From Deltaproteobacteria bacterium (GTDB lineage Bacteria; Myxococcota_A; UBA9042; DTJE01): a stretch of 38,217 nt of DNA. The stretch lies in contig VGRB01000004.1 in NCBI GenBank assembly GCA_016875475.1, positions 1 to 38,217 of the forward strand, in the 5' to 3' direction. The notes under the pieces were generated by a model. The model made no database searches, was not told where the DNA came from, and saw only the letters and a list, made by a program, of their open reading frames with translations. The position numbers and the translations under genes are program-made. This document shows positions 18,348 to 27,481 of this stretch, piece by piece (the stretch's first letter is position 1; each line of letters opens with the position of its first letter).

Positions 18348-18396
18348 AGCGCGCCGCGCCTCGGCGCGGCGCGCTCGGCGGCCGCAAGGCGGCCGC
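18348..18396. repeat. About 50-bp double-hairpin repeat, copy 1
   Basis: 13-bp stem AGCGCGCCGCGCC / GGCGCGGCGCGCT followed by GCGGCCGC-AAG-GCGGCCGC; starts immediately after the upstream stop codon. Confidence 0.85.
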
Positions 18397-18566
18397 GCAA
18401 GGGGGGTGGCCCGCGCCCCGCATCGCGGGGCGGCGGGCAGGGGGGCGCGCCGCGCCCCCCTCCGATCGATGCCCCGGGCGCCTGCCGGGGTCCGGGGCGT
18501 GGGGTACGCATCTCGACGGGGGTCGTTCGGGACCGCCTGCCGCGCGGGCCGGGCGACAGAGCGGAG

Positions 18567-18616
18567 AGCGCGCCGCGCTGGGGCGCGGCGCGCTCGGCGG
18601 CCGCAAGGCGGCCGCC
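18567..18616. repeat. About 50-bp double-hairpin repeat, copy 2
   Basis: 12-bp stem AGCGCGCCGCGC / GCGCGGCGCGCT then the same GCGGCCGC-AAG-GCGGCCGC; direct repeat of 18348-18396. Confidence 0.85.
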
Positions 18617-18647
18617 GCACGGCCGAGGTCATGGTAGATTCCCGGGC

Positions 18648-20870
18648 ATGGCCGACCACCACGTCGCGGACGTCCTGCTCCTGCTCCCCCTTGCCCAGCT
18701 CTACACGTACTCGATCCCGGAGCGGCTGCGGGGCAAGGTCCGGCGCGGCGTGCAGGTCGACTGCCCGGTCCGGACGCGGCGCGCCCACGGGCTCGTGCTG
18801 AAGGTCAGGCCGCCGTCGCCGGCGGACCCGCCGCTCGTGGACGTGGCCGAGGTCGTGACCACCCGCCCGCCGTGGCCCGAGGACCTGCTGGAGCTGCTCG
18901 ACTTCGTCTCGACGTACTACGTCGCGCGCATCGGGCAGGTCGCTCGGGCCGCGATGCCGTCCCTGTTCGCGCGCCGGTCGCCGAAGCCCGAGGCCTGGGT
19001 GCGGATCGCGACCCGGCCGGACAAGCTCCCGCGGTCGCCGAAGGACGTCCTGGTGCTGGAGGCGGTCGAGGCGGCCGGGCGGCTCGAGCTGCCGGCGGCG
19101 CGCGTCCTGGTCCCCGGCGGAGCGGACGTGGTGAAGAGGCTGCTCGCGCGGGGGTTCCTGGCGATCGAGGAGGAGGAGGCGACACCCGCGCCGGCCCCGG
19201 CCGCGGCGGCGCCCGTCGTGGTCCGGCCGGAGCCGACCACGGACCAGGCCGCGGTGCTCGCGCAGATCGGGGGCGCGATCGGCAACGGCTACAAGGCGTT
19301 CCTGCTGCACGGCGTGACCGGGTCGGGCAAGACCGAGGTCTACTTCCGGGCCATCGAGCAGGTGGTCGCGGCGGGCAGGGGCGCGATCGTGCTCGTGCCG
19401 GAGATCGCGCTGACGGTCGAGCTGAGGCGCCACATCGAGGCGCGGTTCGGCGGGATCGTCGCGGTCCTCCACTCCGCGATGGCGCAGGGGCAGCGCGCGG
19501 CGGCGTGGGACGCGGCCCTTGCCGGACGCATGCGGATCGTGGTCGGTCCGCGGTCCGCGGTGTTCGCACCCGTCCGCGACCTCGGGCTGGTCGTCGTGGA
19601 CGAGGAGCACGAAACCACCTACAAGCAGGAGGAGGGCCTCCGGTACAACGCTCGCGACGTGGCGATGGTCCGCGCGAAGATGGCCGGCTGCCCTGTGGTC
19701 CTGGGCTCCGCGACCCCTTCGCTCGAGACGTTCCAGAACGCCCACGCCGGCAAGGTGACCTACCTGTCCATGCCGCACCGGGTCCGCGAGCGGCCGATGC
19801 CCGAGGTCCGGTTCGTGGACCTGCGCTACGAGCCGCCGGTCGGCGCGGAGCGCCTGTTCTCGCGACCGCTGCTGGACGCCCTCTCCGCGACGATCGGGCG
19901 CGGCGAATCCGCGATCCTGTTCATCAACCGGCGGGGGTTCGGCCGGTTCGTGGTCTGCTCGGCGTGCGGCGCCCCGATCTCCTGCCCGAACTGCTCGATC
20001 ACGCTGACGCACCACGTGAAGCCGGACCGGCTGGCGTGCCACTATTGCGATCACCAGGTGCCCGTCCCGGAACGGTGCCCGGGCTGCGGGTCGTCCGAGG
20101 TCGCGATCTACGGGTTCGGGACCGAGCGCGTGGAGGACGAGGTCGGGCGTCTCGTGCGCGGCGTCCGGTGCGCGCGGCTGGACGCGGACACCGCGTCCGC
20201 CGGGGGGATCGACGCGATCCTGGCGGGCTTCCGGCGGGGCGACTCGAACGTGCTGGTCGGGACGCAGATCGTCGCGAAGGGGCACGACTTTCCGATGGTG
20301 ACGCTCGTGGGCGTGCTGCTCGCCGAGCAGTCGCTCGCGTTCCCGGACTTCCGCGCGGCCGAGCGCACGTTCCAGCTCCTGACCCAGGTCGCGGGGCGGG
20401 CGGGGCGGGGCGAGACCCCGGGGCAGGTCGTCATCCAGACGTTCGAGCCCGGCCAGTACGCCCTGCGCTTCGCCGCGGCGCACGACTTCCTCGGGTTCGC
20501 GGTCGTCGAGAACCGCATCCGGCGCGAGCGCGGCTACCCCCCCCACTCGCACCTGGCCGCCATCGAGGTCTCGTCGCCTGACCCGGCAGAGGCGTCGCGC
20601 GCGGCGGACGAGGTGCGCGACTACCTCGACCAGTTCCTGACGCTCGAGGGCGCGGGAACGCGGGGTGGACCGGCCGCCGCATCGGCGATCCTCGGCCCGG
20701 CGCTCGCCGCGATCGAGCGCATCAAGGGACGCACGCGGATGCAGGTCCTCGTGAAGACGCGCCGGCGCGCCGCACTGAACCGCGCCTTGTGGCGCCTGTA
20801 CAAGCTGGTCGGCCCCGGCCGCGGCCGCACCCGGATCCGGATCGACGTGGACCCGGTCAGCCTGCTGTGA
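18648..20870 (+). CDS. priA: Primosomal replication protein N' (helicase PriA)
   Basis: GVTGSGKTEVYFRAIEQ, LVVVDEEHETTYKQEEGLRYNARDVA, LGSATPSLET, zinc-binding CSACGAPISCPNC...CHYC...CPGCGS, GTQIVAKGHDFP. Confidence 0.96.
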   Translation: MADHHVADVLLLLPLAQLYTYSIPERLRGKVRRGVQVDCPVRTRRAHGLVLKVRPPSPADPPLVDVAEVVTTRPPWPEDLLELLDFVSTYYVARIGQVARAAMPSLFARRSPKPEAWVRIATRPDKLPRSPKDVLVLEAVEAAGRLELPAARVLVPGGADVVKRLLARGFLAIEEEEATPAPAPAAAAPVVVRPEPTTDQAAVLAQIGGAIGNGYKAFLLHGVTGSGKTEVYFRAIEQVVAAGRGAIVLVPEIALTVELRRHIEARFGGIVAVLHSAMAQGQRAAAWDAALAGRMRIVVGPRSAVFAPVRDLGLVVVDEEHETTYKQEEGLRYNARDVAMVRAKMAGCPVVLGSATPSLETFQNAHAGKVTYLSMPHRVRERPMPEVRFVDLRYEPPVGAERLFSRPLLDALSATIGRGESAILFINRRGFGRFVVCSACGAPISCPNCSITLTHHVKPDRLACHYCDHQVPVPERCPGCGSSEVAIYGFGTERVEDEVGRLVRGVRCARLDADTASAGGIDAILAGFRRGDSNVLVGTQIVAKGHDFPMVTLVGVLLAEQSLAFPDFRAAERTFQLLTQVAGRAGRGETPGQVVIQTFEPGQYALRFAAAHDFLGFAVVENRIRRERGYPPHSHLAAIEVSSPDPAEASRAADEVRDYLDQFLTLEGAGTRGGPAAASAILGPALAAIERIKGRTRMQVLVKTRRRAALNRALWRLYKLVGPGRGRTRIRIDVDPVSLL

Positions 20871-20955
20871 GGCCCCCCCGCGGGCCCGTCCGATCCGTCC
20901 GCGGCGGACCGCGGCGAAGGCAACGTCGCGGTCCGAGGGCCCGCGGGGGGGGGCC
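20871..20955. terminator. GC-palindrome at the priA / radical SAM convergent junction
   Basis: GGCCCCCCCGCGGGCCC (20871-20887) pairs with GGGCCCGCGGGGGGGGGCC (20937-20955); inner stem CGGACCGCG / CGCGGTCCG. Confidence 0.7.
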
Positions 20956-20970
20956 GGTTCCAGACCCGCG

Positions 20971-22245
20971 TCACCGGGCGCGCCGCCTGGCGATCACGAC
21001 CGACCTGACCGGGGGATTGAAGTAGCCGAACCGGAGCCCCGGCACGGCCGCGCGCATCCCGGCCATGGCCGCGGACAGGCCGACCGGCTCGCCGTGGTCC
21101 CGGCCGACGACGTCCAGGTAGACGTCGGGGTCGATGTTCAGGTTGCGCATCTGGACGAAGTCCGCGCCGCACGCGCGAAGGCCGTCCGTGGTCGCGGCGA
21201 GGTCCGCGTCCGTGTCGGAAACCCCTGGGAACACCAGGAGGTTCACCGACACCCACCCCCCGGTTGCGCGGACCGTGCGGCCCGACTCGATCACGTCCGC
21301 GAGCGCGTAGCCGTGCGGCCGGTAGTACGCGTCGTAGGTGGGCCTCCGGAAGCTGTTCACGGACAGGCGGATCGAGTCGAGCCCCGCCTCGCACAGCCGC
21401 GCCACCGCGTCGGGCCGGCTGCCGTTCGTGTTCAGGTTGACCGTGCCCGAGCGGGTGCGGCGGCGGATCAGCCGGACCGCCTCGACCAGCACGTCGGCGA
21501 CCGTCAGGGGCTCGCCCTCGCAGCCCTGCCCGAACGACACGACCGGCCGCGGGACCCGGCCGATGTGCAGGCAGGCGACCTCGGCGATCTCGTCGGGGGT
21601 GGGCGTGAACGCGATGCGGTCATGGGGCGCGCACACGCCCGCGGCCGGCGCGAGCGACAGGCACCCGGCGCAGCGCGAGTTGCAGGCGCGCGCCGTCGGG
21701 AGGGGGCACTCCTCGCGCGCCAGGAAGAAGTTCTGCGCGGCGCGGCAACCGTAGACAAGGGCGCAGTGCTCGAGGTGCGCGACCAGCCGGTTCGCGGGCA
21801 TGGACCGGCAGAGCGACTTCGCGCGCCGGCCGATCTCGCGGCGGTCGAACCGGCGCGGGTCCTGGCGGTTCGACCGGTCCACGCGCACGGCCGTGGTCCA
21901 GAACCGGCCGCGGCGCCACCCGATCGGCGCGTACGCGTAGAGCGGGAGCGCGGGCGCGTCCGGTCCCTTCACCGCCGCGGGGTGCCCGAGCCGCAGCCAC
22001 GCCGGGCTGGCGAAGGCGGACACCGCGGTCACGCCGCGGACCACCTCGGGGCCGCCGGTCTCGGGGTGGATCCCGAGGGGCTCGCGGCCGGCGAGGAGAT
22101 AGACGTCGCTCCCCGCGGGCAGCGGGACCAGCTCGTCCTCCCTGGGCGGTCGCACGCGGCGGCCGTCGAACACGGCCATGCGGTAGAACGGGTGGTCGAA
22201 CATCCCGCCGCGGGAGTCGCAGGACATCAGGGCCGGAGCGTTCAT
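20971..22245 (-). CDS. Radical SAM protein of uncharacterised function
   Basis: ACNSRCAGC (Cx3Cx2C), GQGCEGEPL, NLNTNGSRPDAV, SIRLSVNSF; ATGA overlap with the rlmB stop supports start MNAPAL. Confidence 0.85.
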   Translation of the reverse strand: MNAPALMSCDSRGGMFDHPFYRMAVFDGRRVRPPREDELVPLPAGSDVYLLAGREPLGIHPETGGPEVVRGVTAVSAFASPAWLRLGHPAAVKGPDAPALPLYAYAPIGWRRGRFWTTAVRVDRSNRQDPRRFDRREIGRRAKSLCRSMPANRLVAHLEHCALVYGCRAAQNFFLAREECPLPTARACNSRCAGCLSLAPAAGVCAPHDRIAFTPTPDEIAEVACLHIGRVPRPVVSFGQGCEGEPLTVADVLVEAVRLIRRRTRSGTVNLNTNGSRPDAVARLCEAGLDSIRLSVNSFRRPTYDAYYRPHGYALADVIESGRTVRATGGWVSVNLLVFPGVSDTDADLAATTDGLRACGADFVQMRNLNIDPDVYLDVVGRDHGEPVGLSAAMAGMRAAVPGLRFGYFNPPVRSVVIARRRAR

Positions 22246-23006
22246 CGGGCGCCGCCCCGGGCCGCCATCGCGACGGTCAGCGCGTGGAGCAGCACGCCCG
22301 CGGCCACGCCCACGTTCAGGGACTCGAACCCGCCGGGCGAGGGCACGGTGACGAGCGCGTCGCACGACTCGCGGACGAGCCTGCGCACGCCCTCGGACTC
22401 GGACCCGACCACGAGCAGGACCGGGCCGCGCGGCAGGGGCATGGCCCCGGGCGGGACGCCGCCGTCCGCAACCGCGGCGACCGCGAAGAAGCCGGCGTCC
22501 TTGCAGGCGCGCACGGTCCGCGCGAGGTTGACCACGCGGGCCACCGGCACCCGGCCCGCCGCGCCGGCCGAGGCGCGCACCGCGGCGGGCGACACAGGCG
22601 CGGAGCGATCCTGGGGCAGCAGCACGCCGCGCACGCCGAAGAAGGCGGCGGACCGGAGGATCGACCCGAGGTTCTGCGGGTCCTGGACCTGGTCGAGCGC
22701 GAGCAGGACCCCGTCGCCGTGGGCGGCCGCGGCCTCGATCGTCGCGTCGTCGTCCGCATACAGATAGGCGGCGACGCGCGCCGCGATGCCCTGGAACGGG
22801 CGACCGCGCGACAGATCGCGGAACGCCTGGGGGGGGAGGAGGCGGACCGGCAGGCCGGCGGCCTTCGCGCGGTCGGCAAGCACGCGCGCGCCCGGACCGG
22901 AGCCGCCGTCGAGCAGCACCTCGCGCACGCGCCCCGCGCCCGCGAGCGCCTCCTCCACGGAATGGAGGCCCCAGATCAGGTCCTCGGTGGGATCGCGGCG
23001 AGTCAC
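22242..23006 (-). CDS. rlmB: TrmH/RlmB-family 2'-O rRNA methyltransferase (GTG start, GTGA overlap)
   Basis: GLHSVEEAL, LALDQVQDPQNLGSILRSAAFFGVRGVLLP, VVGSESEGVRRLVRESCD, SLNVGVAAGVLLH. Confidence 0.9.
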   Translation of the reverse strand: MTRRDPTEDLIWGLHSVEEALAGAGRVREVLLDGGSGPGARVLADRAKAAGLPVRLLPPQAFRDLSRGRPFQGIAARVAAYLYADDDATIEAAAAHGDGVLLALDQVQDPQNLGSILRSAAFFGVRGVLLPQDRSAPVSPAAVRASAGAAGRVPVARVVNLARTVRACKDAGFFAVAAVADGGVPPGAMPLPRGPVLLVVGSESEGVRRLVRESCDALVTVPSPGGFESLNVGVAAGVLLHALTVAMAARGGAR

Positions 23007-23545
23007 TTCCACATTACCCGGAGCTTGCGCATGGCGACGGACACCGCGTCCGTGAGGTCGCGGTGAAGCTCGGCGGGCTCCACGATGAACGCCTCGACGC
23101 CCCCGGAGGTCTCGTCGGCGCCGAACACGCGGATCAGCTCCTCCAGGAACAGCTCCATGCGGGGCCGTGCGGCCATCCCGGTCAGGGGCGAGCCGGGCAG
23201 CGAGGTCACGAACGAGGAGGTCCGGAGCTTGTGCAGCGAGTCCGCCACGAACCACGACGCCTCGCGCGCGCGGGCGGGCGAGAACTCCGCGAGCCTGCCC
23301 ATCCCGTAGGCGCACACGCGCGACGCGGGCAGGCGGCCGTAGGCCGGGAGCAGGACGGCCTCGCGGAACCGGCCGGTCACCTGCCCTCCGACCATCAGGC
23401 GCGACAGACGGCCGCACAGGCGCCAGTCCATCAGCCCGGACACGCCTCGGGGGGGGCGCTCCTCCTCGAACACGGACACCACGACCGTGTCCGCGGTCAC
23501 GCGGTCGATCTGGTGGAGGTCCGGCCTGAGGAACTGGATCTTCAT
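23003..23545 (-). CDS. Stand-alone M17 leucyl aminopeptidase N-terminal (macro-like) domain protein
   Basis: Pattern TVVVSVFEEERPPRGVSGLMDWRLCGRLSRLMVGGQVTGRFREAVLLPAYGRLPASRVCAYGMG; no catalytic M17 domain follows. Confidence 0.6.
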   Translation of the reverse strand: MKIQFLRPDLHQIDRVTADTVVVSVFEEERPPRGVSGLMDWRLCGRLSRLMVGGQVTGRFREAVLLPAYGRLPASRVCAYGMGRLAEFSPARAREASWFVADSLHKLRTSSFVTSLPGSPLTGMAARPRMELFLEELIRVFGADETSGGVEAFIVEPAELHRDLTDAVSVAMRKLRVMWK

Positions 23546-23592
23546 GCTTCCCCCCGGACGCCTCAGCCGCGAAGTAGGCTGCAAGCGTCCGC

Positions 23593-23628
23593 AGCCGGAC
23601 GGCTTCAGTCCGTCCGGCTATTTTTTTT
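23593..23628 (+). terminator. Intrinsic terminator-like hairpin plus T8, in plus-strand orientation (antisense to nusB)
   Basis: AGCCGGACGG-CTTCAGT-CCGTCCGGCT followed by ATTTTTTTT. Confidence 0.75.
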
Positions 23629-24043
23629 GCGCGGGCCGCAAGATCGACCCGATCTTGTCGAGCACGCCGTTCACGAACGCGCTGGAGTCCTCGGACCCGA
23701 AGCGCTTGGACAGCTCGATCGCCTCGTTGAGCACGACCTTCAGCGGCGTCTCGGAAACGTGCAGCAGCTCGAACGTGGCGAGCCTCAGGATGTTGCGGTC
23801 CACGGTCGCCATGCGGTCGATGCGCCAGTTCAGGGACGCCTTCCGGATCAGCTCGTCCACCTCCTCGAGGTGGCTGACGACGCCCTCCATGAGCTGGGTC
23901 GCGAACGCCTTCGTGGCCTCGTCGTCCTGCTCGGCGCGGTCCTGCCAGAACACCGGGATCCCGGGATGGTCCACGGTGCGCAGGTACTCCCACATGTACA
24001 GGAGCTGGAGAGCGCACTCGCGGGCGCGGCGCCGCGTGCCCAT
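23618..24043 (-). CDS. nusB: Transcription antitermination factor NusB
   Basis: TRRRARECALQLLYMWEY, VDRNILRLATFELLH, VVLNEAIELSKRFGSEDSSAFVNGVLDKI. Confidence 0.95.
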   Translation of the reverse strand: MGTRRRARECALQLLYMWEYLRTVDHPGIPVFWQDRAEQDDEATKAFATQLMEGVVSHLEEVDELIRKASLNWRIDRMATVDRNILRLATFELLHVSETPLKVVLNEAIELSKRFGSEDSSAFVNGVLDKIGSILRPAQKK

Positions 24044-24050
24044 TTCGGGA

Positions 24051-24521
24051 CTACCCCTGCATCTCCTTGAGGAGATTAGCCATCTCGATGGCCGAGAGCG
24101 CGGCGTGCCAGCCCTTGTTCCCTGACTTCGTGCCCGCTCGCTCGATCGCCTGCTCGAGGTTCTCGGTCGTGAGCACGCCGAACGCGACCGGGACGCCGCT
24201 GTCGAGGGAAGCGACCGCGATCCCCTTCGACGCCTCGGCCGCCACGTAGTCGAAGTGGGGCGTGGACCCGCGCACCACGCACGCGAGGCAGATGACGGCG
24301 TCGAAGCGCCCGGATTCCGCGGCCTTCTTGGCGATCAGCGGCATCTCGAACGCGCCGGGCACCTTCATCACCTCGACCTTCTCGTCCTCGCCGTCGTGCC
24401 GGTGCAGCGCATCGAGCGCGCCCTCCAGCAGGCGGTCGGTGATGAAATGGTTGAACCGGCTCACGACGATCGCGAACCTGAGGCCGCGAGCGTTGAGCTT
24501 GCCTTCGACGATCCGGGCCAT
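24051..24521 (-). CDS. ribH: 6,7-dimethyl-8-ribityllumazine synthase
   Basis: [77 protein letters not shown]. Confidence 0.96.
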   Translation of the reverse strand: MARIVEGKLNARGLRFAIVVSRFNHFITDRLLEGALDALHRHDGEDEKVEVMKVPGAFEMPLIAKKAAESGRFDAVICLACVVRGSTPHFDYVAAEASKGIAVASLDSGVPVAFGVLTTENLEQAIERAGTKSGNKGWHAALSAIEMANLLKEMQG

Positions 24522-24705
24522 CCGGGCCTCCCGATTCCTGGCAAGTGCTGCCGCCCCCGCGGCGTCCGTGACATTACCCCAGGTCCCCCGTCATGGCAAG
24601 GCGCGCCCTCGGCCACCTCTGCTTGTTCCCGCGCCTTTCTTGGCGCCCGGCCCCGACGACAGCCATAATAGGCTTCCCGATCGTCCGGGGCAGGCGGGGC
24701 GGAAG

Positions 24706-26754
24706 GTGGACGGGTTCACGGCGCTGGTGCTCGGCGGGACCTTCGCGGCCGCCCTGGCGGTGGCCTGGGTCCTCGTGCGCCTCGCCTCCAGCGGCATGCG
24801 GAAGCGCGATGTGGCCGCGAGCGCGAAGCGGCTCGGGAACATGGTCGCCGACGGCCGTCACGGCCAGGGGGTCAGCGCCCTCGTCACCCAGGGGAAGCTC
24901 AAGGAGGCGCTCGAGCTTGCCGTGTCGCAGTCGGACTTCCGCGGCGCCGGCCGGATCGCGCTGAAGCTGCAGCAGCCGCAGCGCGCCGCCGAGTTCTTCG
25001 AGCGCGCGGGCGACAACGAGTCCGCGGCCACGGCGTACATGAAGGTCCCGGACATGCGGCGCGCGGCCGAGTGCTACGTGCGCGGAAAGAACCACGACAA
25101 GGCCGCGGAGATCTACACGCAGGTCGGCGACCTGTGGGCCGCGGCGGAGACGCTGGTCGCGGGCGGGCGGCTGCTCCAGGCGGCGGCGGTCCACCGGCAG
25201 CTCGGGAACGACCTCCAGGCCACGCGGCTCGAGGCGGAGGCGCTCGGGCAGGAAGGACGCCACGACGAGGCCGCGCGGCGCTACGCGGACGCCGGTGACC
25301 TCGAGAAGGCGGCCGACTGCCTGATGTCGGCCGGGAAGCTGCGCGAGGCCGCGCGCGTGTACCAGCAGGCCGGACGCGCGGACCTCGCAGCCGGGCTCCT
25401 GGAGCGCGCGGGGGCGGAGACCGAGGCCGCCGCCCTGTACGAGGAGGCGGGCGACCACGCGAACGCGGCGCGGCTGTACCAGCGCGTCCAGAACCCGCTG
25501 AAGGAGGTCGACGCCCTGGTCGCGGCCGGCGACACGCTCGCCGCGGGCCAGCTCGCCTACAAGCTCGGGAACCGCGCGAAGGCCGAGGAGATCCTGAAGA
25601 TGGCCACGCCGGCGGACCGCGGCTTCGTCCGCGTCTGCCTGCTGCTGGGACGGGTCCTGGAGGAGGAGGGGCGCGACCAGGAGGCGATCCGCTACTACGC
25701 GATGTTCGTGGAAAGGGCGGTCCCGGGCGAGAAGACGGTGGTCGCCCTCAAGAAGCTCGCGGCATTCCTCGATCGCAACGGGGCGAAGGACGCGGCGCTG
25801 CGGGCGCTGAAGAAGCTCGAGGGGGCGAAGCTGCTCGACTCCGTGGCGAAGAAGAACCTCGACCGCCTCGACAAGGACGTCGGTGCGACCGCGGAGCCGC
25901 CCAAGGGCATCTCGTCCATGCTGTCCCGCGGCCGGGAGGCCGTGCCGGAGGTCCTGGCGGACCGCTACCGGATCACCCGCCGGCTGGGCGAGGGCGGGAC
26001 CGCGATCGTCTACCTCGCGCAGGACCGCAAGCTGAAGCGCGAGGTCGTGCTGAAGTTCCTGTCCAACCCGAGCCTGCCGGGCGAGCTGGCCGAGGACTAC
26101 TTCCAGCGCGAGGCCGAGATCGTGGCAGGCATGTCGCACCCGCACATCGTCCGGGTGTTCGACCTCGGCAGCGCGGACGGGCGCCCGTACATCGTGATGG
26201 AGTACATCGAGGGCGACTCGCTGGAGGGCGTGCTGGCCAGGGAGGCGAAGCGCGGGATGGCGGTCGCGGACGTGGCGCGCATGGCCACGGAGCTCGGCGA
26301 CGCGCTCGCCTACGCGCACGCGCGGCAGGTCATCCACCGCGACCTGAAGCCCGGCAACATCATGATCCTCCCCGACGGCCACGCGAAGCTGATGGACTTC
26401 GGCATGGCCAAGGCGCTCCAGGTGAACCGCTCGCGGTCCACATACATCTGCGGCACGCCGGACTACATGTCTCCCGAGCAGGAGATCGGCCTCGACCTGA
26501 CGCCAGCGTCCGACATCTACTCCTTCGGGCTCGTGCTGCTGGAAGCGCTGCTGGGGAACCTGCCGACCGCCTCGACCGCCCGGACCGCCCGGCTGTCCCG
26601 CCTCGACGCGCTCGAGCGCAGCGCCATGCCGGAGCCCGTCAAGCGCGTGATCGCGCGCTGCCTGGCCCTGGAACCCGACGACCGCCCCCAGGACGCCCGC
26701 ACCGTCGCCTCGATCCTGGTCAAGTCCGCCCGCCCCGGCGGCGCCACCGCGTAG
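24706..26754 (+). CDS. Membrane-anchored TPR-repeat protein with C-terminal Ser/Thr protein kinase domain (likely GTG start)
   Basis: N-terminal TM, helical repeats of the form A..YE.AGD...AA.LY, then RYRITRRLGEGGTAIVYLAQD, HRDLKPGNIMI, DFGMAK, GTPDYMSPEQ. In-frame GTG at 24706. Confidence 0.88.
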   Translation: MDGFTALVLGGTFAAALAVAWVLVRLASSGMRKRDVAASAKRLGNMVADGRHGQGVSALVTQGKLKEALELAVSQSDFRGAGRIALKLQQPQRAAEFFERAGDNESAATAYMKVPDMRRAAECYVRGKNHDKAAEIYTQVGDLWAAAETLVAGGRLLQAAAVHRQLGNDLQATRLEAEALGQEGRHDEAARRYADAGDLEKAADCLMSAGKLREAARVYQQAGRADLAAGLLERAGAETEAAALYEEAGDHANAARLYQRVQNPLKEVDALVAAGDTLAAGQLAYKLGNRAKAEEILKMATPADRGFVRVCLLLGRVLEEEGRDQEAIRYYAMFVERAVPGEKTVVALKKLAAFLDRNGAKDAALRALKKLEGAKLLDSVAKKNLDRLDKDVGATAEPPKGISSMLSRGREAVPEVLADRYRITRRLGEGGTAIVYLAQDRKLKREVVLKFLSNPSLPGELAEDYFQREAEIVAGMSHPHIVRVFDLGSADGRPYIVMEYIEGDSLEGVLAREAKRGMAVADVARMATELGDALAYAHARQVIHRDLKPGNIMILPDGHAKLMDFGMAKALQVNRSRSTYICGTPDYMSPEQEIGLDLTPASDIYSFGLVLLEALLGNLPTASTARTARLSRLDALERSAMPEPVKRVIARCLALEPDDRPQDARTVASILVKSARPGGATA

Positions 26755-26782
26755 CCCGCCGCCCCCGCGCTCTCCCGGTATT

Positions 26783-26850
26783 GCCGTACCCGGACCCGGG
26801 CCCGTCCCGCTCTCCCTGCCACTGCTCCCGTTCCTTCCCCCCGCTATGGA
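26783..26850. repeat. Degenerate hexamer tract (CGNNCC on + strand)
   Basis: CGTACC CGGACC CGGGCC CGTCCC then decayed CTCCCGTTCC-like units. Confidence 0.55.
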
Positions 26851-26902
26851 CCCCCGCCCCGCATTGTCCTATCATCCCATCACCCGGTTGCGGAGCATTC
26901 CG

Positions 26903-27454
26903 ATGTTCATCGAGAAGGAGCCACAGAAGGCGGTCGAGAACAAGAAGGCCAAGGAGTCGTTGGCCAAGGAGCCCGTGGCCGAGAAGGCGCCGGCCAAGCA
27001 GGCGCTGAAGGGCCTCCCATACAACGATCAGGTCAAGGCCGTCTCGCCGCGCGAGAAGAAGGCCCCGGCGGGCAGGACGCCGGAGGCGGTCTCGGCGAAG
27101 GACCCCGTCTCCGAACTGCGCAAGCTGTTCCGCGAGATGAACGTCTGCGACAAGCTCGTGCCGGGGAACGTGGTCAACTTCACCTACGACCGCGCCTCCG
27201 GGTCCATCGCGATCGAGCTGCGGGAGTCCTTCTCGCGCAAGTTCGACGCCGAGAACACGGTGACGTTCGAGCGCCACGTCTCGGGCGTCCTCAGGAAGGG
27301 ATCGCTGTCCGGCCTGGACGGGATCCGCCGCGGCACCGCCGCGATCGTGGAAATCGAGCGCGTACGCGAGGGCGTCACCGCGATCCGCGGCAAGCTCGGG
27401 CCGTTCTCGAAGACGGTGGAGTTCCGGGACGAGCAGATCCCGAGCTTGCCGTAG
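26903..27454 (+). CDS. Hypothetical protein
   Basis: Lys/Glu-rich low-complexity N-terminus and a compact C-terminal domain; start MFIEKEP uncertain. Confidence 0.6.
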   Translation: MFIEKEPQKAVENKKAKESLAKEPVAEKAPAKQALKGLPYNDQVKAVSPREKKAPAGRTPEAVSAKDPVSELRKLFREMNVCDKLVPGNVVNFTYDRASGSIAIELRESFSRKFDAENTVTFERHVSGVLRKGSLSGLDGIRRGTAAIVEIERVREGVTAIRGKLGPFSKTVEFRDEQIPSLP

Positions 27455-27481
27455 GACGCCGCCGCCGGCGTCCAAGAGCAG

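Noticed and set aside
22242-24017. NusB-RlmB frameshift fusion through the A8 slippery tract
   Set aside because: The open frame is probably chance in GC-rich DNA; stem-loop spacing to the slippery site is too short for typical -1 frameshifting, and both genes have their own starts
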